DNA of 64,000 bases from Lepeophtheirus salmonis (lineage: Eukaryota > Arthropoda > Copepoda > Siphonostomatoida > Caligidae). A program made the translations under genes and the position numbers. The notes beneath the pieces were generated by a model. It worked only from the letters and a program-made list of their open reading frames with translations, did no database searches and was not told where the DNA came from. Of the stretch, positions 55,205 through 64,000 are shown one piece after another. The stretch's first letter is position 1. Each line of letters opens with the position of its first letter. The stretch lies in contig NC_052132.2 of the NCBI RefSeq assembly GCF_016086655.4, positions 13,332,805 to 13,396,804 of the forward strand, read 5' to 3'.

Positions 55205-55930
55205 CTTACTTTTTGAAGAAGATAATGTGCGAATCGGTATTGGGGTGGTCGGATTCTCTTGTAAAAGAGGTGGTCTGGCTGACACGTGAATGGCTCGTAA
55301 GACCATCTACAATGTTAAAAAGAGGCTAACCACAACGAGACCATAGAGAGGAAGGAGGGCTCTGGGGAAAAAACCAATTAATGAGGATGCCTCAAGGACA
55401 CCCCTAAAAGTTCCTGCAATGGTACAGGCTTACAGCAGCCATGTACATTGACGTTTTCAAGACTAACCTCTACCATAGATCCAAACAATTTTACTCGACG
55501 GGAACCTAGTCTTTCAGTAGATGACTGCGAAAATTACTCAGACCTTCCTAGTTAAGATCAGTTTCTGGAAAAGAGAATATGGCCACCATACATTCTGGAT
55601 GTCCATCCCCTCGACTTTTCTTTCTGACCACATATCGAAAGAAGGGCTTGTAGCATCCTTCACGTTGGAAACATGAAGGTCTCCGTCGACAAGAGGTGGG
55701 TTGCCATGGATCCGTACACAATACTTGCAACTTTTTTCGCAAGTGGCTTTTTGCCATCTATGAGGTCAATGGCGGAGGAATAGAATAAATCAATTTGACG
55801 TTGTCTAATTATCAGAAAAAGATTAATGAAGATTCTTGTTAAATGTATAATTATTGAATGGCAGGCTATTTGTGTTTTACTTTCCAAGTGTGCAAGTTTC
55901 AAGTTTCCACCTAGGACCAAGTAAACTAAT
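55205..55930 (+). pseudogene. mariner transposase (SPDVHPLDF lineage), copy 1
   Basis: Plus strand: TIYNVKKRLTTTRP (HTH end), GKKPINEDASRTPLKVPAMV, then after a deletion FQDxPLPxIQTILLDGNLVF and MTAKITQTFL. RIWPPYILDVHPLDFSF (W-P-P-Y-S-P-D-V-H-P-L-D-F), stop, PHIERRACSILHVGNMKVSV DKRWVAMDPYTILATF and a frameshifted end YEVNGGGIE with a stop near 55786. The 3' flank to 55930 is shared with the second copy. The first Asp is not recognisable; the second Asp block is reduced to DGNLVFQ-stop-M. The reverse frame at 55548-55757 is antisense of this region. Confidence 0.65.
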
Positions 55931-55934
55931 ATTA

Positions 55935-57035
55935 TGACAGATTTACCCTTCCTTTTTGTTTCTACATTGTAAAATATTATCTCCAACTCTCTATGAGTAT
56001 CATGTATACTATTTAAATTAAATACGATTATAAAAATCATTCTTGTATGTTTATAAGTCAGATACATGAGAGAAAGAGATGCCCTTTGAAGCATTAAGTA
56101 AATTAAATTGTACCTCATACGCCATAAATCATGTTCATTCAAATTACAAGGTACACACAGTACCACCTTGTCATATGAGTACGGAGCTCGTAAGTCATTT
56201 TTTCCGTCAGCAAACCTCGATTAAATATAGAGCAGATCTATATTTTCTAGGATCCGGGTAATTTTTGATCTTTAGACGTAAATATTAGAGTACCCGAATT
56301 TTCGGATCAATATCCGAGTCCAAAATTAGAAAGAACATACATATCAGTTATTATTATAATTATATTGGACACGACGTTATCTATACTGTATCTCCCAACC
56401 TCTACTCTGAAAAGAAGCCAAAAAAAGACAGCAAATCAGTTGGTAGCAATGCAATTCCCCCAACTATGGAATTCTTATTCAACAATAGTTGCTAATCGTT
56501 CACAGCTTAATAAGTGCTAATTAATATCCAACCAATCAATATCAACAACACTGATTAAAGAAAAAGAAAATCGACATAATACAACCAAATGTAGTACACA
56601 TTTTTGTGTTAGTGAGGGAAATCTGTTCAAAATAACTACGGCACCACGTTACCTCGCTCACAAAAAAATTTTGTGGCTATTTTGTTGTTAGTTTCTGATG
56701 TTTCTGCTTCTTTTTTCAAAATCAATGAAATCATTTTAATGAAAAAATGAGTATGACGAGAATTAGAAATGACAGATTCACGAATTCCTTCTTATTTGAA
56801 TGCATATTCAATGTATGTAGAACCATGTTTTTATAAATGAAGATCTTTAAAATTCTTAGCATTAGTTCCTTAATTATGTAAGCTGTAGTTTGGAATGAAT
56901 GACTTAATTATAAAGAGAAATCCTTATTTAGTGTATATGGAATATATTCTGATAATAAGTTGCGACATCAATATGCGTGCAAATATTATGTAAAATCCAA
57001 AAGAGGCCTACACCTAACTAGTTATTCAGGTCAAT
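55935..57035. other. no gene; dispersed repeat at 56345-56590
   Basis: The 168-codon minus frame at 55660-56166 overlaps the mariner 3' end and has no domain. 56345-56590 is copy B of the repeat at 30100-30370. Confidence 0.4.
56345..56590 (+). repeat. dispersed repeat, copy B
   Basis: ACACGACGTTATCTATACTG TATCTCCCAACCTCT ... CAGTTGGTAG ... TCGTTCACAGCTTAATAAG ... CCAACCAATCAATATCAAC, homologous to 30100-30370. Confidence 0.5.
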
Positions 57036-57039
57036 TTAT

Positions 57040-57942
57040 AGATCACTATAGTCATAAAATCGTGGCTATTTTCGGCATGTTAAAAAAAGAGAAACTGAAA
57101 ATCCACCTGGTAACCCTGAAAATTTGAAGGATGTAATGACGTGTTATTAGATCAGCTAACAAGCAGCTTTTCATGGGAGGAGGGGATAGAGGGAAGGAAA
57201 TCAATAAGGACATTGACAAAAATTACCCCGATGTGTATCCTCAATTCTCTTCGGAGGTCACCAAGGGGTGTCAATTAAAACTGCAACAAATTTTCAGGGT
57301 TACACACTGTATCTTATGAGCACACACGAACGTTCAATCAGGTTTTGATTATAATTTAATCTAAAAAAAAAAAAACACTACTCAGGAGTTAAACAGTAAT
57401 GACAACAGCAAGGGGCAAGAAAATTCATTCTTCCGATTACCAATTCCAAAATAATGGGCCAGCTAAATAATACACACGATCTACACCAATTTCTAGGTAC
57501 ATCAATAAGCTTCAAAGTTATTATCTACAGTAATTACTTCTTTGGAGGTTATCTTCTTTATTACTAAAGCAAAATCCATATGCTTGTCAACGCCTAAAAA
57601 TTCCGGGCAATTCTGGATAAACCCATTAGTATATTAAAATAAGTAAATAACACTACTTCCTCATTCGCTTATAGAAGCTGCAACATGTACAGACATTACA
57701 ATTTTGTACCCACTATGTATATATTGTACAGTGATGTAAATCCTTCTTATTTATTTTCTTACCCCTTCTTTGTCCCTTGCTACAGGTAATTGTAGCTGAT
57801 CTGATGACCTTAATGAGAACTAAGCTGTATCATTCTTTCTCTACTCCAAAAAAATTCTTCAAATTGTCAGGGTTACCATATTTTTTGTCTTTTTTTTTTT
57901 AACATGCCCATTCTACACAGGATTTTCATCACTGATAATTAA
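57040..57942. mobile_element. foldback element, ~900 bp
   Basis: The left arm 57058-57165 (GGCATGTTAAAAAAAGA, TGGTAACCCTGAAAATTTGA, TTAGATCAGCTAAC) is the complement of the right arm 57760-57930 (GCTGATCTGATGACC, TTCAAATTGTCAGGGTTACC, TTTTTTTTAACATGCC). Partial relatives at 25125-25400, 39015-39070, 50254-50535 and 61528-61640. No coding potential recognised. Confidence 0.55.
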
Positions 57943-57949
57943 TAACTGT

Positions 57950-58115
57950 AGTGTTTTGTCGGTCCTTATTTAGGAATGAAGACTTCAGTCCCGTCCAATT
58001 CAATCTCAGTCCTGTATTTCAGTTATAATGTTAAGAATTTGATTTGCCATTGAACTGAATTTCTTCTTCTTTTGATCAGTTCCAGTACGGACACCCCGAA
58101 GTACTTATAGGTCTG
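57950..58115 (+). repeat. AGTCCTAAATAAG-type repeat piece
   Basis: GGTCCTTATTTAGGAATGAA GACTTCAGTCC resembles, in reverse, the segment at 59730-59935 (GGACTCCAGTCTTGAGTCCT AAATAAGTACGGAC). Low-complexity CAGTCCT/GGACTG iterations occur in both. Confidence 0.45.
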
Positions 58116-58659
58116 CGCCAAAGACTGAAATAAATAAGGTCTGACTCAACACTAATCAAGAGTATTCATTATAATAACATATTATTTGCTATGAATCAAA
58201 AATTTCAAAATCTATGTCAATGTCCTGAGGAATCAGTCCTAAAACTTATAAAGTTCGCTCCTGATGATGTCACTCAACTTTTTTTTAAATCAGTTCTTCT
58301 ACTTCGTAATAGAAAATTAACCTTTGTATTATATGTTCAGCTGCGGATTCCCTTGTCTCACTTGATAAGTGATGGGTATTTCATAATTAATTCTTTTTGA
58401 TAAATAAACGATGTAATTAGTTAAAGTATTTATGCTCCGTTTCCAAAAAGTCATATACAAAATCTCTTGTTGATTCCTCGTAGTCGTTGTATTACGAGAG
58501 TCGTTTGAAAAGTCCGTATAAAGTCTGAGAGATGGTACTACTGTCGTGTATTGAAGTTATATTAAGTTAGTAGCATGTGATGGAAGAACACTTGCCAACT
58601 TTCATCCAGAACAACGGTATATATCTTTCTGTTTGGCATTCGTTTGAATCGAGGAATCG

Positions 58660-58795
58660 CCTGGAAAGATTATGGGGACTTGATTTTTGATTTGCAAGGA
58701 ATAATCCTCATCGACTATTTGGAAAAGGGTAAAATTATTACATGTGTATATTATTCATTATTATTGAACCGTTTCAAAACCCTGCTGCAAGATAA
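58660..58795 (+). pseudogene. mariner transposase middle fragment
   Basis: The plus strand reads DYGDLIFDLQGIILIDYLEK GKIITCVYYSLLLNRFKTLL, corresponding to the W-D-x-x-G-V-I-x-I-D-Y-L-E-K-G ... Y-Y-x-x-L-L segment between the first and second catalytic Asp in SETMAR-type mariners. Opposite orientation to the N-terminal fragment beside it. Confidence 0.7.
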
Positions 58796-58804
58796 TAGCC
58801 AAGG

Positions 58805-58956
58805 ATCGACCAATTTGGAAAACCACTTATAAACTGTTCTAATCGAAGGTACTGAGTCCCCATAATGCTTATCAAGCTTCTTTTTAGTCTCTCCTGAGGC
58901 GTTTTACCAAACATAAAGTTATGTTTACTCAACACACGAAATTCTTCTTCGTCCAT
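58805..58956 (-). pseudogene. mariner transposase N-terminal fragment
   Basis: ATG at 58956: MDEEEFRVLSKHNFMFGKTP QE, then frameshifted KKKLDKHYGDSVPSIRTVYK-like code and FPNW. Close to the N-terminus of the 20890-21442 copy (EFRVFFKHNFMKDKTPQE). Ends at the inversion junction. Confidence 0.7.
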
Positions 58957-59144
58957 TTTTTTTGAAAATCCCTCCACTTGCTTGATTCAAACGAATGCGA
59001 AACCCGAAATAAATAGACCGTTCTGCCTGAAAGTTGGTGTGTGTTCTTCCAATAGATGCTACTAACGAAACATAACCTCGATATGCGCCAGTAGTGCCAT
59101 CTCTCGGACTTTGCACGGAGTTTTTCAAGCGAGCCTCGTTTATA

Positions 59145-60075
59145 TTAATACTGGCTGTTTTATTATTTATAGGAAGAAATTCATAGACAAATAGAAAAGT
59201 GCAGCTACGCTTATAATAAAATATTACTAAGAAATATTATAATGCAGTCATGAATAATATACTATGTAGGAATCATTTTAAGAATTATAGAGAAATAATA
59301 TTTTATTAGTACTTAAAATATAAATAACAGTTGGTATGACTGACTTATTTGGAAGATGATTTCGAGCCTTTTTTTTTTGTTTCTTTTTGGAGGAAAAATT
59401 CCAAGTTACAATAAAGGTAATGACGTAACAATATACAAATTATATACAGCACTAGAGCACAAGGTGTTTCCTATATATTCTACACAATTTTGATGTAGAG
59501 TATGTATCATTATTCCTGTAGTGTATACAGATTCTCAGCCAAATTACTTATTTAATGATTGTATGAGTTGAATTCCTTATATTAATTCCATTGAGCTGTT
59601 CACATGTCATTTTGTACAAGTCTGAATCCAAGTTGAATTGTGAGTCTTTTTACACGCCGGTATGAAGTTATCTGCAACTTGAGTCTGTGGCCTAAGTAAT
59701 GTTGTCTTATTTTTTTATATATTCGGAGCAGTCCATGCTTAGGACAGGTCTTACCAGGACTTGGGACTTTTCCTTTGGCCCGACAGTACTAGAACTGATT
59801 AAAGAAATAAGTCTGAGTGATGTCATCAAGGACTGAACTTTATTCATTTTAGGACTGATATGCAGGACTGTACTGATCCTAAACTGGAATGGACTCCAGT
59901 CTTGAGTCCTAAATAAGTACGGACATAACTCTATTGATTACTCATTTTATATCGTAATTGAACAACTTTTTGTTGAATTTATTCCTTTCTACTCCAGTTA
60001 TTTAAGACATGGGTTCTCAAAGTTATCTTTGCAGAGCCCCAGGACTGACTGACACTAGTCATAAGTAAGAACAAG
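59145..60075. other. no gene; CAGTCCT repeat segment
   Basis: 59730-59935 holds the GGACTG/CAGTCC-rich repeat noted at 57950. Confidence 0.35.
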
Positions 60076-60077
60076 AA

Positions 60078-60331
60078 CAAGGGCGTCCAACGGGTTTATA
60101 TTTTTATCTTAAAGGGGGGCTAAGTTGTTTTTTCAATTTTTTTCTTCCCCTCAATTAGATCAAATAACCTTTATTTAAGAAAAGAAATTTCTTTCGAAAT
60201 TTTGTATCTCTAGTTTGCCATATAAATATTTTCTTACAATGGCGATAATTCTTCCTTCATCAAGACAAATCCCATGAATTCCTACAAGGGGAGGGGGGAA
60301 TCTGCAGCCCCCCCTTTTGCAGACACCCCTG
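60078..60331. mobile_element. CAGGGGCGTCC-family MITE
   Basis: Starts CAAGGGCGTCCAACGGG and ends GCAGACACCCCTG, with inner G/C-rich blocks (AAAGGGGGGCTAAG; CTGCAGCCCCCCCTTTT). 254 bp. Confidence 0.6.
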
Positions 60332-60665
60332 ACGAATTAGGGTTAAACAACAATTGTCCAGAGTGCACAAAGTGCTGGTTTTGGTACAAAATGTGATGGT
60401 GGGAGGTTGTCAGTTTTAATAACAAAATGTAAATTGATAATTTTTTTGATAAGAAAACAAAATAAGAAATTTAAAAAAAAAACGTACTAAAAATTACATT
60501 CTGCCGAAAATGTCATTTTTTTTTATTAAAACAAAACAAAGTATTTATTCATTTATTTTCAAAAATATATGAATATATAAGTAATGCACTTACACTTCTA
60601 ACATCAAAATATAGATACTAGAGTGTATTTTGATGTAACTCGTCGATGTGTCTGCTTTTTCTTCT
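60332..60665. other. no gene recognised
   Basis: AT-rich spacer. Confidence 0.3.
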
Positions 60666-60666
60666 C

Positions 60667-61140
60667 CTAATCAATGTTTCGAACGTTAATTAGTTGAAAT
60701 AATAGATTAGGGCAAAAGTAATTACGAAGTGTTAAATCGTCCAATGTTTTCCAAGTATGCCCCGTTTGTTCAATAATTTGTTGCCAACGAGAATCCAGCC
60801 TCATAAGGCCCTTCTGGTAGAAGCTATTGTTCCTATTCCAAAAAAAACTCGGCCAACGATTTTTCATGGCCACTATATAGAGCAAATGTGTACCCCAAGC
60901 GCGTTGGCCATAGACAGAAACAGGTGGTAGTCATTTGGTGCCAGGTTCGAACTGTAAGGTGAATCCATAAGAACTTCACATCCGAGCTTCTTGCACAATA
61001 TCAAAGATGCGTGCAGCCTGTCGTATTCTTGATGAAATAAGATTACTCTCCCATTTATTGAAGCTGGCTGCGTCTGTTGATCGTCAGATTCAAACGGTCG
61101 AGTTGTTGACAGTAGAGGGCAGAATTGTATCATTGATCAT
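60667..61140 (-). pseudogene. mariner transposase C-terminal half (same lineage as 45419-46010)
   Basis: Minus strand 61133-60890: INGRVILFHQEYDRLHASLI (G-V-x-x-H-Q-D-N-A-R-P-H-x-S block with D->E and N->Y changes), LGCEVLMDSPYSSNLAPNDY HLFLSMANALG (P-Y-S-P-D-L-A-P-S-D-Y-H-L-F). Then, frameshifted, MKNRWPSFFWNRNNSFYQKG LMRLDSRWQQIIEQTGHT, the C-terminal helix. Two long frames (86 and 72 codons) with one frameshift: one of the better preserved C-termini here. The catalytic Asp is substituted, so inactive. Confidence 0.7.
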
Positions 61141-62245
61141 AAACGAAACCGGATTGAACATTTGCATGACGAAGAGTTAGTTACGGAGTTATAATTGTAA
61201 GATCTTGTTGAATTCAGAGAATCAAGATCAGAGTAATTATTAACTTTGCTCCAATCCTTGTTTATTTCCTTATCTCCACCTCATCACAGCTGCTTGATTT
61301 TCTGTTTAATTTTTTTTTAAATATTCATTTAATTCATCAGATGCAGTCACACTGATTAACTATAAGTGAACATTATGGTATTACTCCGTCTGACCTAGGA
61401 ATGTTATTTTAAAGTCCATATAAATCAAGTATATTTTCCTCTCTAGGATCTACCAAGATTCAAACCTACACACATTGAGTTCAACAGAATAATTCACTCC
61501 CACCCCCTTGTCAAAGCAACTTGTAGCTGATCTAATGACACGTCATGACAGCTAAGCTGCTGTCCTCGAAAACGTTCTTCATATTTTCTGGGTTGTCATA
61601 TTGATTTTCTGCCTTCAATTAGCAACACTACTCATCTGCTTAACATCTACTAAAAGGATCAATGGTGGAACAATGCAAATGTCACATGATAACAATAATT
61701 TTTTATGAAGGATATTTGTGAGTCCAATTCGAGGAACGAGTTTTTAACTGCGAGTCGTAGTGGTAGAGTATGTTGTTCCAGAGTTTTGTGAGCCTTGAGT
61801 CAAGTTAGGAGGACAGGGTCTAATTTATTTGCTTTAAAGTCACACTTTGGCTGTATAGGCCCATTTTAATGTACAATAATTGTTTATTAAATAACCCAAG
61901 TGCATTCAAATGAACACTATTATGAAGGATCGTGAATAGGTAGTAAACAATATGATGTATTCACAATAACACATACATACAAGATACATGACTTCTTCTT
62001 CCTATGCATTCCTTTCCTTCTTAATATTATGTACCTACATTCATTACATAGTCATCAATTGACTCGGCTTGTAATATGATCGCATTGAATAGTACAACTA
62101 CTACTAATACTACTAATTGTAAATATGTTTCCGAGAATAATGTGTTTAATTGGAAGAAGCATAATGATGATGAGAGTGTAGGCGAGGGAGTCCAATAGTA
62201 TTAAGTATATATTATGATATTAAAGTACACTGTGCTTTTTTGCTG
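61141..62245. other. no gene; foldback-family arm
   Basis: 61528-61640 matches the right arm of the 57040-57942 element (TTGTAGCTGATCTAATGAC, TTCTTCATATTTTCTGGGTTG). Confidence 0.35.
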
Positions 62246-62249
62246 CATT

Positions 62250-62500
62250 CAAGGGCGTCCGCAGGGGGTTGGCTGGAGGGGCTTAACCCCGTGTCCCTAA
62301 AACAAGGAATTTTGCTTTTTACAAGAAATGTAATATTTGAAATTTAATTTAATTTTCTGTGATTAGCTATGAATTTTTGAAAATATTATCGATAAATTAA
62401 ATATTTGAAATTTAATTTTTGAAATTTTTAGGGGACATATTTTGAGAACAACAATAGATTTTTGAAAAAAAATTCCAAAAATCTTATATTAGAAATTTAA
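62250..62500. mobile_element. CAGGGGCGTCC-family element, left part
   Basis: CAAGGGCGTCCGCAGGGGGT TGGCTGGAGGGGCTTAACCC, then ACAAGGAATTTTGCTTTTTA CAAGAAA; clear left end, no clear right end. Confidence 0.55.
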
Positions 62501-62550
62501 TTTTTGAGTTCAAATTTCCCAACACATACAAACATCTCAAATCAATCAAT

Positions 62551-63029
62551 ACAAGTGTGTGAGTTTCAAATTTCACCCCAATACATATATTTAAATAAAT
62601 CTGTCCCACATCCTGTGACGTCATTTTCACAAATGTCATAGTAAACTATTTCATTTTTTTATTTTTTTTGGCTGCATGCCGTAACTTTATTCATAACAAA
62701 ATATTATAAACTTTTTGACAAAACCAAAAGCTTAGCATATTGCATAAAACATAAAAATTTGAAGCTACCAAAAATACAAAAACAACAATATCAATAAAAT
62801 ATAATTTTTTGTGAACAACTGGATTTTAGGAGTTTCTTTCTATTTCTTCTTTTCTTTGAGTAGCCTGCAACACCCATGATTATAATGATGCCTCGTGGAG
62901 GGCACTTTAAAATTTGAAACGATTCTCAAGGACCGATAACAGGGACGTGACTACTGGAAGGTACAGGATGTGAGACAGATATTGTATAAATTTATATACC
63001 AGTTTGAAATTTGAAAATTACACACTTGT
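62551..63029. mobile_element. inverted-repeat MITE, 479 bp
   Basis: Left ACAAGTGTGTGAGTTTCAAA TTTCA ... TCTGTCCCACATCCTGT; complement of right ACAAGTGTGTAATTTTCAAA TTTCA ... TCTGTCTCACATCCTGT. About 80 bp per arm with small gaps. Carries TGACGTCAT at 62617. 6040-6105 (GGTTGGAAAATTGAAACTTA CACACTTGTA) resembles its right arm. Confidence 0.65.
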
Positions 63030-63169
63030 TATTATTTTTATATGAGAGATGAGAGGTATTTTTGGGGAAATTAGAACTGTCTGTACTTGAATATGTACAT
63101 AACCATGGTTTTCAAGCACCTGCTGCTTTTGTATTTTTTTAAAATCGGATGAGAAATGTCATTGTTGTG

Positions 63170-64000
63170 AAATTCAAGGCTTAGGGCATCAACTCTTCTT
63201 CGTGCGAGTCACATTCAAACAGAGGTGGCCAGAATGAAAGGAAAGACCATCCACATTTCTACAAAGAGGCTAGACCACAACAAGACGATAGAGAGGAAGG
63301 AGGGCCTATCAAAAAATCCATCATTAATACGTATGCCCTCAATTTTGAAGGACATAACCAAACCATGTTAATAATGATAACGTTTCTAAGGCCAACGTGC
63401 TCCCCTGTGTGCGGGCAAATATCTCCGACAGTAACATCTTTTAGCAAGATTGAGACCCCGTCCACAATGCAGGAATGTGGCCACCATACAGTCCCGATGT
63501 CTATATCCTCAATTCTTCTAGGGTTACAGTCTTACAGCAGACATGTACATCGATATTTTCAACACTAATCTACTACCCTGGATCCAGACAATTTCCCTAA
63601 TCGGGAACCTAGTCTTTCAGTAGATGGGCACCTCGCAAATTACTTAGGCCTTCTTAGCTAACATTGGTTTCTGAACAAGGGAATATGCCCACCATACATC
63701 CTGGATGTACATCCCCTCGACTTCTTTTCTTTCTCGCCACATATCGAAAGGAGGGCTTGTAGCATCCTTCACCTTCACGTTGGAAACATGAAGGTCTCCG
63801 TCGACAAGAGGTGGGCTGCCATGGATCCGTACACAATACTTGCAACTTTTTTCGCAAGAGGTTTGTCGCCATCTATGAGGCCAATGGTGGTCGAATATAA
63901 TAAATCAATTTGACGTTGTCTTATTATCAGAAAAAGATTAATAAAGTTTTTGTTACATTTACAATTAAAGAATGGCAGGCTATTTGAGTTTTACTTTCCA
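63170..64000 (+). pseudogene. mariner transposase (SPDVHPLDF lineage), copy 2
   Basis: Colinear with 55205-55930: ACCATCCACATTTCTACAAA GAGGCTA (HTH end), an extra segment at 63320-63510 missing from copy 1, GACATGTACATCGATATTTT CAACACTAATCTACTACCCT GG, AACCTAGTCTTTCAGTAGATG, then ATCCTGGATGTACATCCCCT CGACTTC (D-V-H-P-L-D-F) and, nearly identical to copy 1, 63720-63900. The 3' flank matches copy 1 up to the window edge, so the element continues beyond 64000. Stops and frameshifts throughout. Confidence 0.65.

Larger units (their letters stand above)
58493..59142 (-). mobile_element. SETMAR-type mariner derivative with long inverted ends
   Basis: Left end TACGAGAGTCGTTTGAAAAG TCCGT ... through GAATCGAGG (58493-58657) and right end read inward AACGAGGCTCGCTTGAAAAA CTCCGT ... 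through TTTGAATCAAGC (59140-58980) are ~160-bp inverted repeats flanked by TA. Both are the transposase 5' leader. Between them lie a plus-strand middle fragment and a minus-strand N-terminal fragment, so the interior is rearranged by inversion. Confidence 0.7.

Noticed and set aside
55660..56166. 168-codon minus-strand open frame
   Set aside because: Antisense to a mariner C-terminus and its 3' flank; no domain, no conservation in the 63-kb copy.
1..64000. CRISPR arrays, prophage, bacterial operons, tRNA or rRNA genes
   Set aside because: No regularly spaced identical repeats, Shine-Dalgarno-led gene strings or tRNA-like folds noticed; introns and mariner/hAT/P elements indicate eukaryotic nuclear DNA.

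Overview
The window is an AT-rich eukaryotic (animal) region with no convincing host gene. Nearly everything recognisable is transposable-element debris. Most belongs to the Tc1/mariner superfamily, with smaller amounts of P-element/THAP, hAT and MULE-type DNA transposons, several foldback or long-inverted-repeat elements and MITE-like repeats. The variety of mariner lineages, a mariner whose transposase begins MEKI with a Y-[PR]-A-V-I motif, and recurring CAGGGGCGTCC-ended elements resemble what I recall of parasitic copepods (Lepeophtheirus/Caligus, salmon lice). That assignment is inference from memory, not a database result.

Layout. 1-345: mariner fragment. 392-2072: decayed P-like transposon with a THAP zinc finger and two still readable introns. 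3360-3885: internally deleted mariner. 4757-5575: mariner transposase remnant. 5590-7017: foldback element with a triplicated core and an embedded mariner fragment. 7358-8028: long-terminal-inverted-repeat element. 9590-10086: hAT N-terminal remnant. 10418-11118: hAT-like element with another element nested inside. 12150-15240: four mariner remnants of at least three lineages. 16011-16970: decayed coding region of unknown identity. 18478-18897: hAT transposase C-terminus. 19314-19655 and 20775-21612: mariner derivatives. 21.6-26.7 kb: almost empty. 26750-27430: two mariner 3' halves on opposite strands. 30480-31350: large foldback element whose arms carry ~115 bp tandem subrepeats. 34940-40623: foldback remnant, four mariners and a small MITE. 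41710-42671: MULE transposase remnant with an intron. 43195-46575: five mariner remnants of several lineages. 48076-49680: mariner split by a hAT-like MITE. 51270-53351: MITEs carrying TGACGTCA sites. 53365-55930: three mariner remnants. 57040-57942 and 58493-59142: foldback elements. 60667-61140 and 63170-64000: mariner remnants.

No element appears autonomous. Every transposase I can read has stops, frameshifts or internal deletions. Several show the same pattern: both ends kept, with the helix-turn-helix region joined directly to the catalytic or C-terminal region. Two copies of one mariner family carry the same 5'-UTR sequence, inverted, at both ends, which suggests a lineage with native long terminal inverted repeats. 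The likely function of the window is as a transposon graveyard with heavy nesting. No tRNA, rRNA, CRISPR or bacterial-type operon structure was seen.
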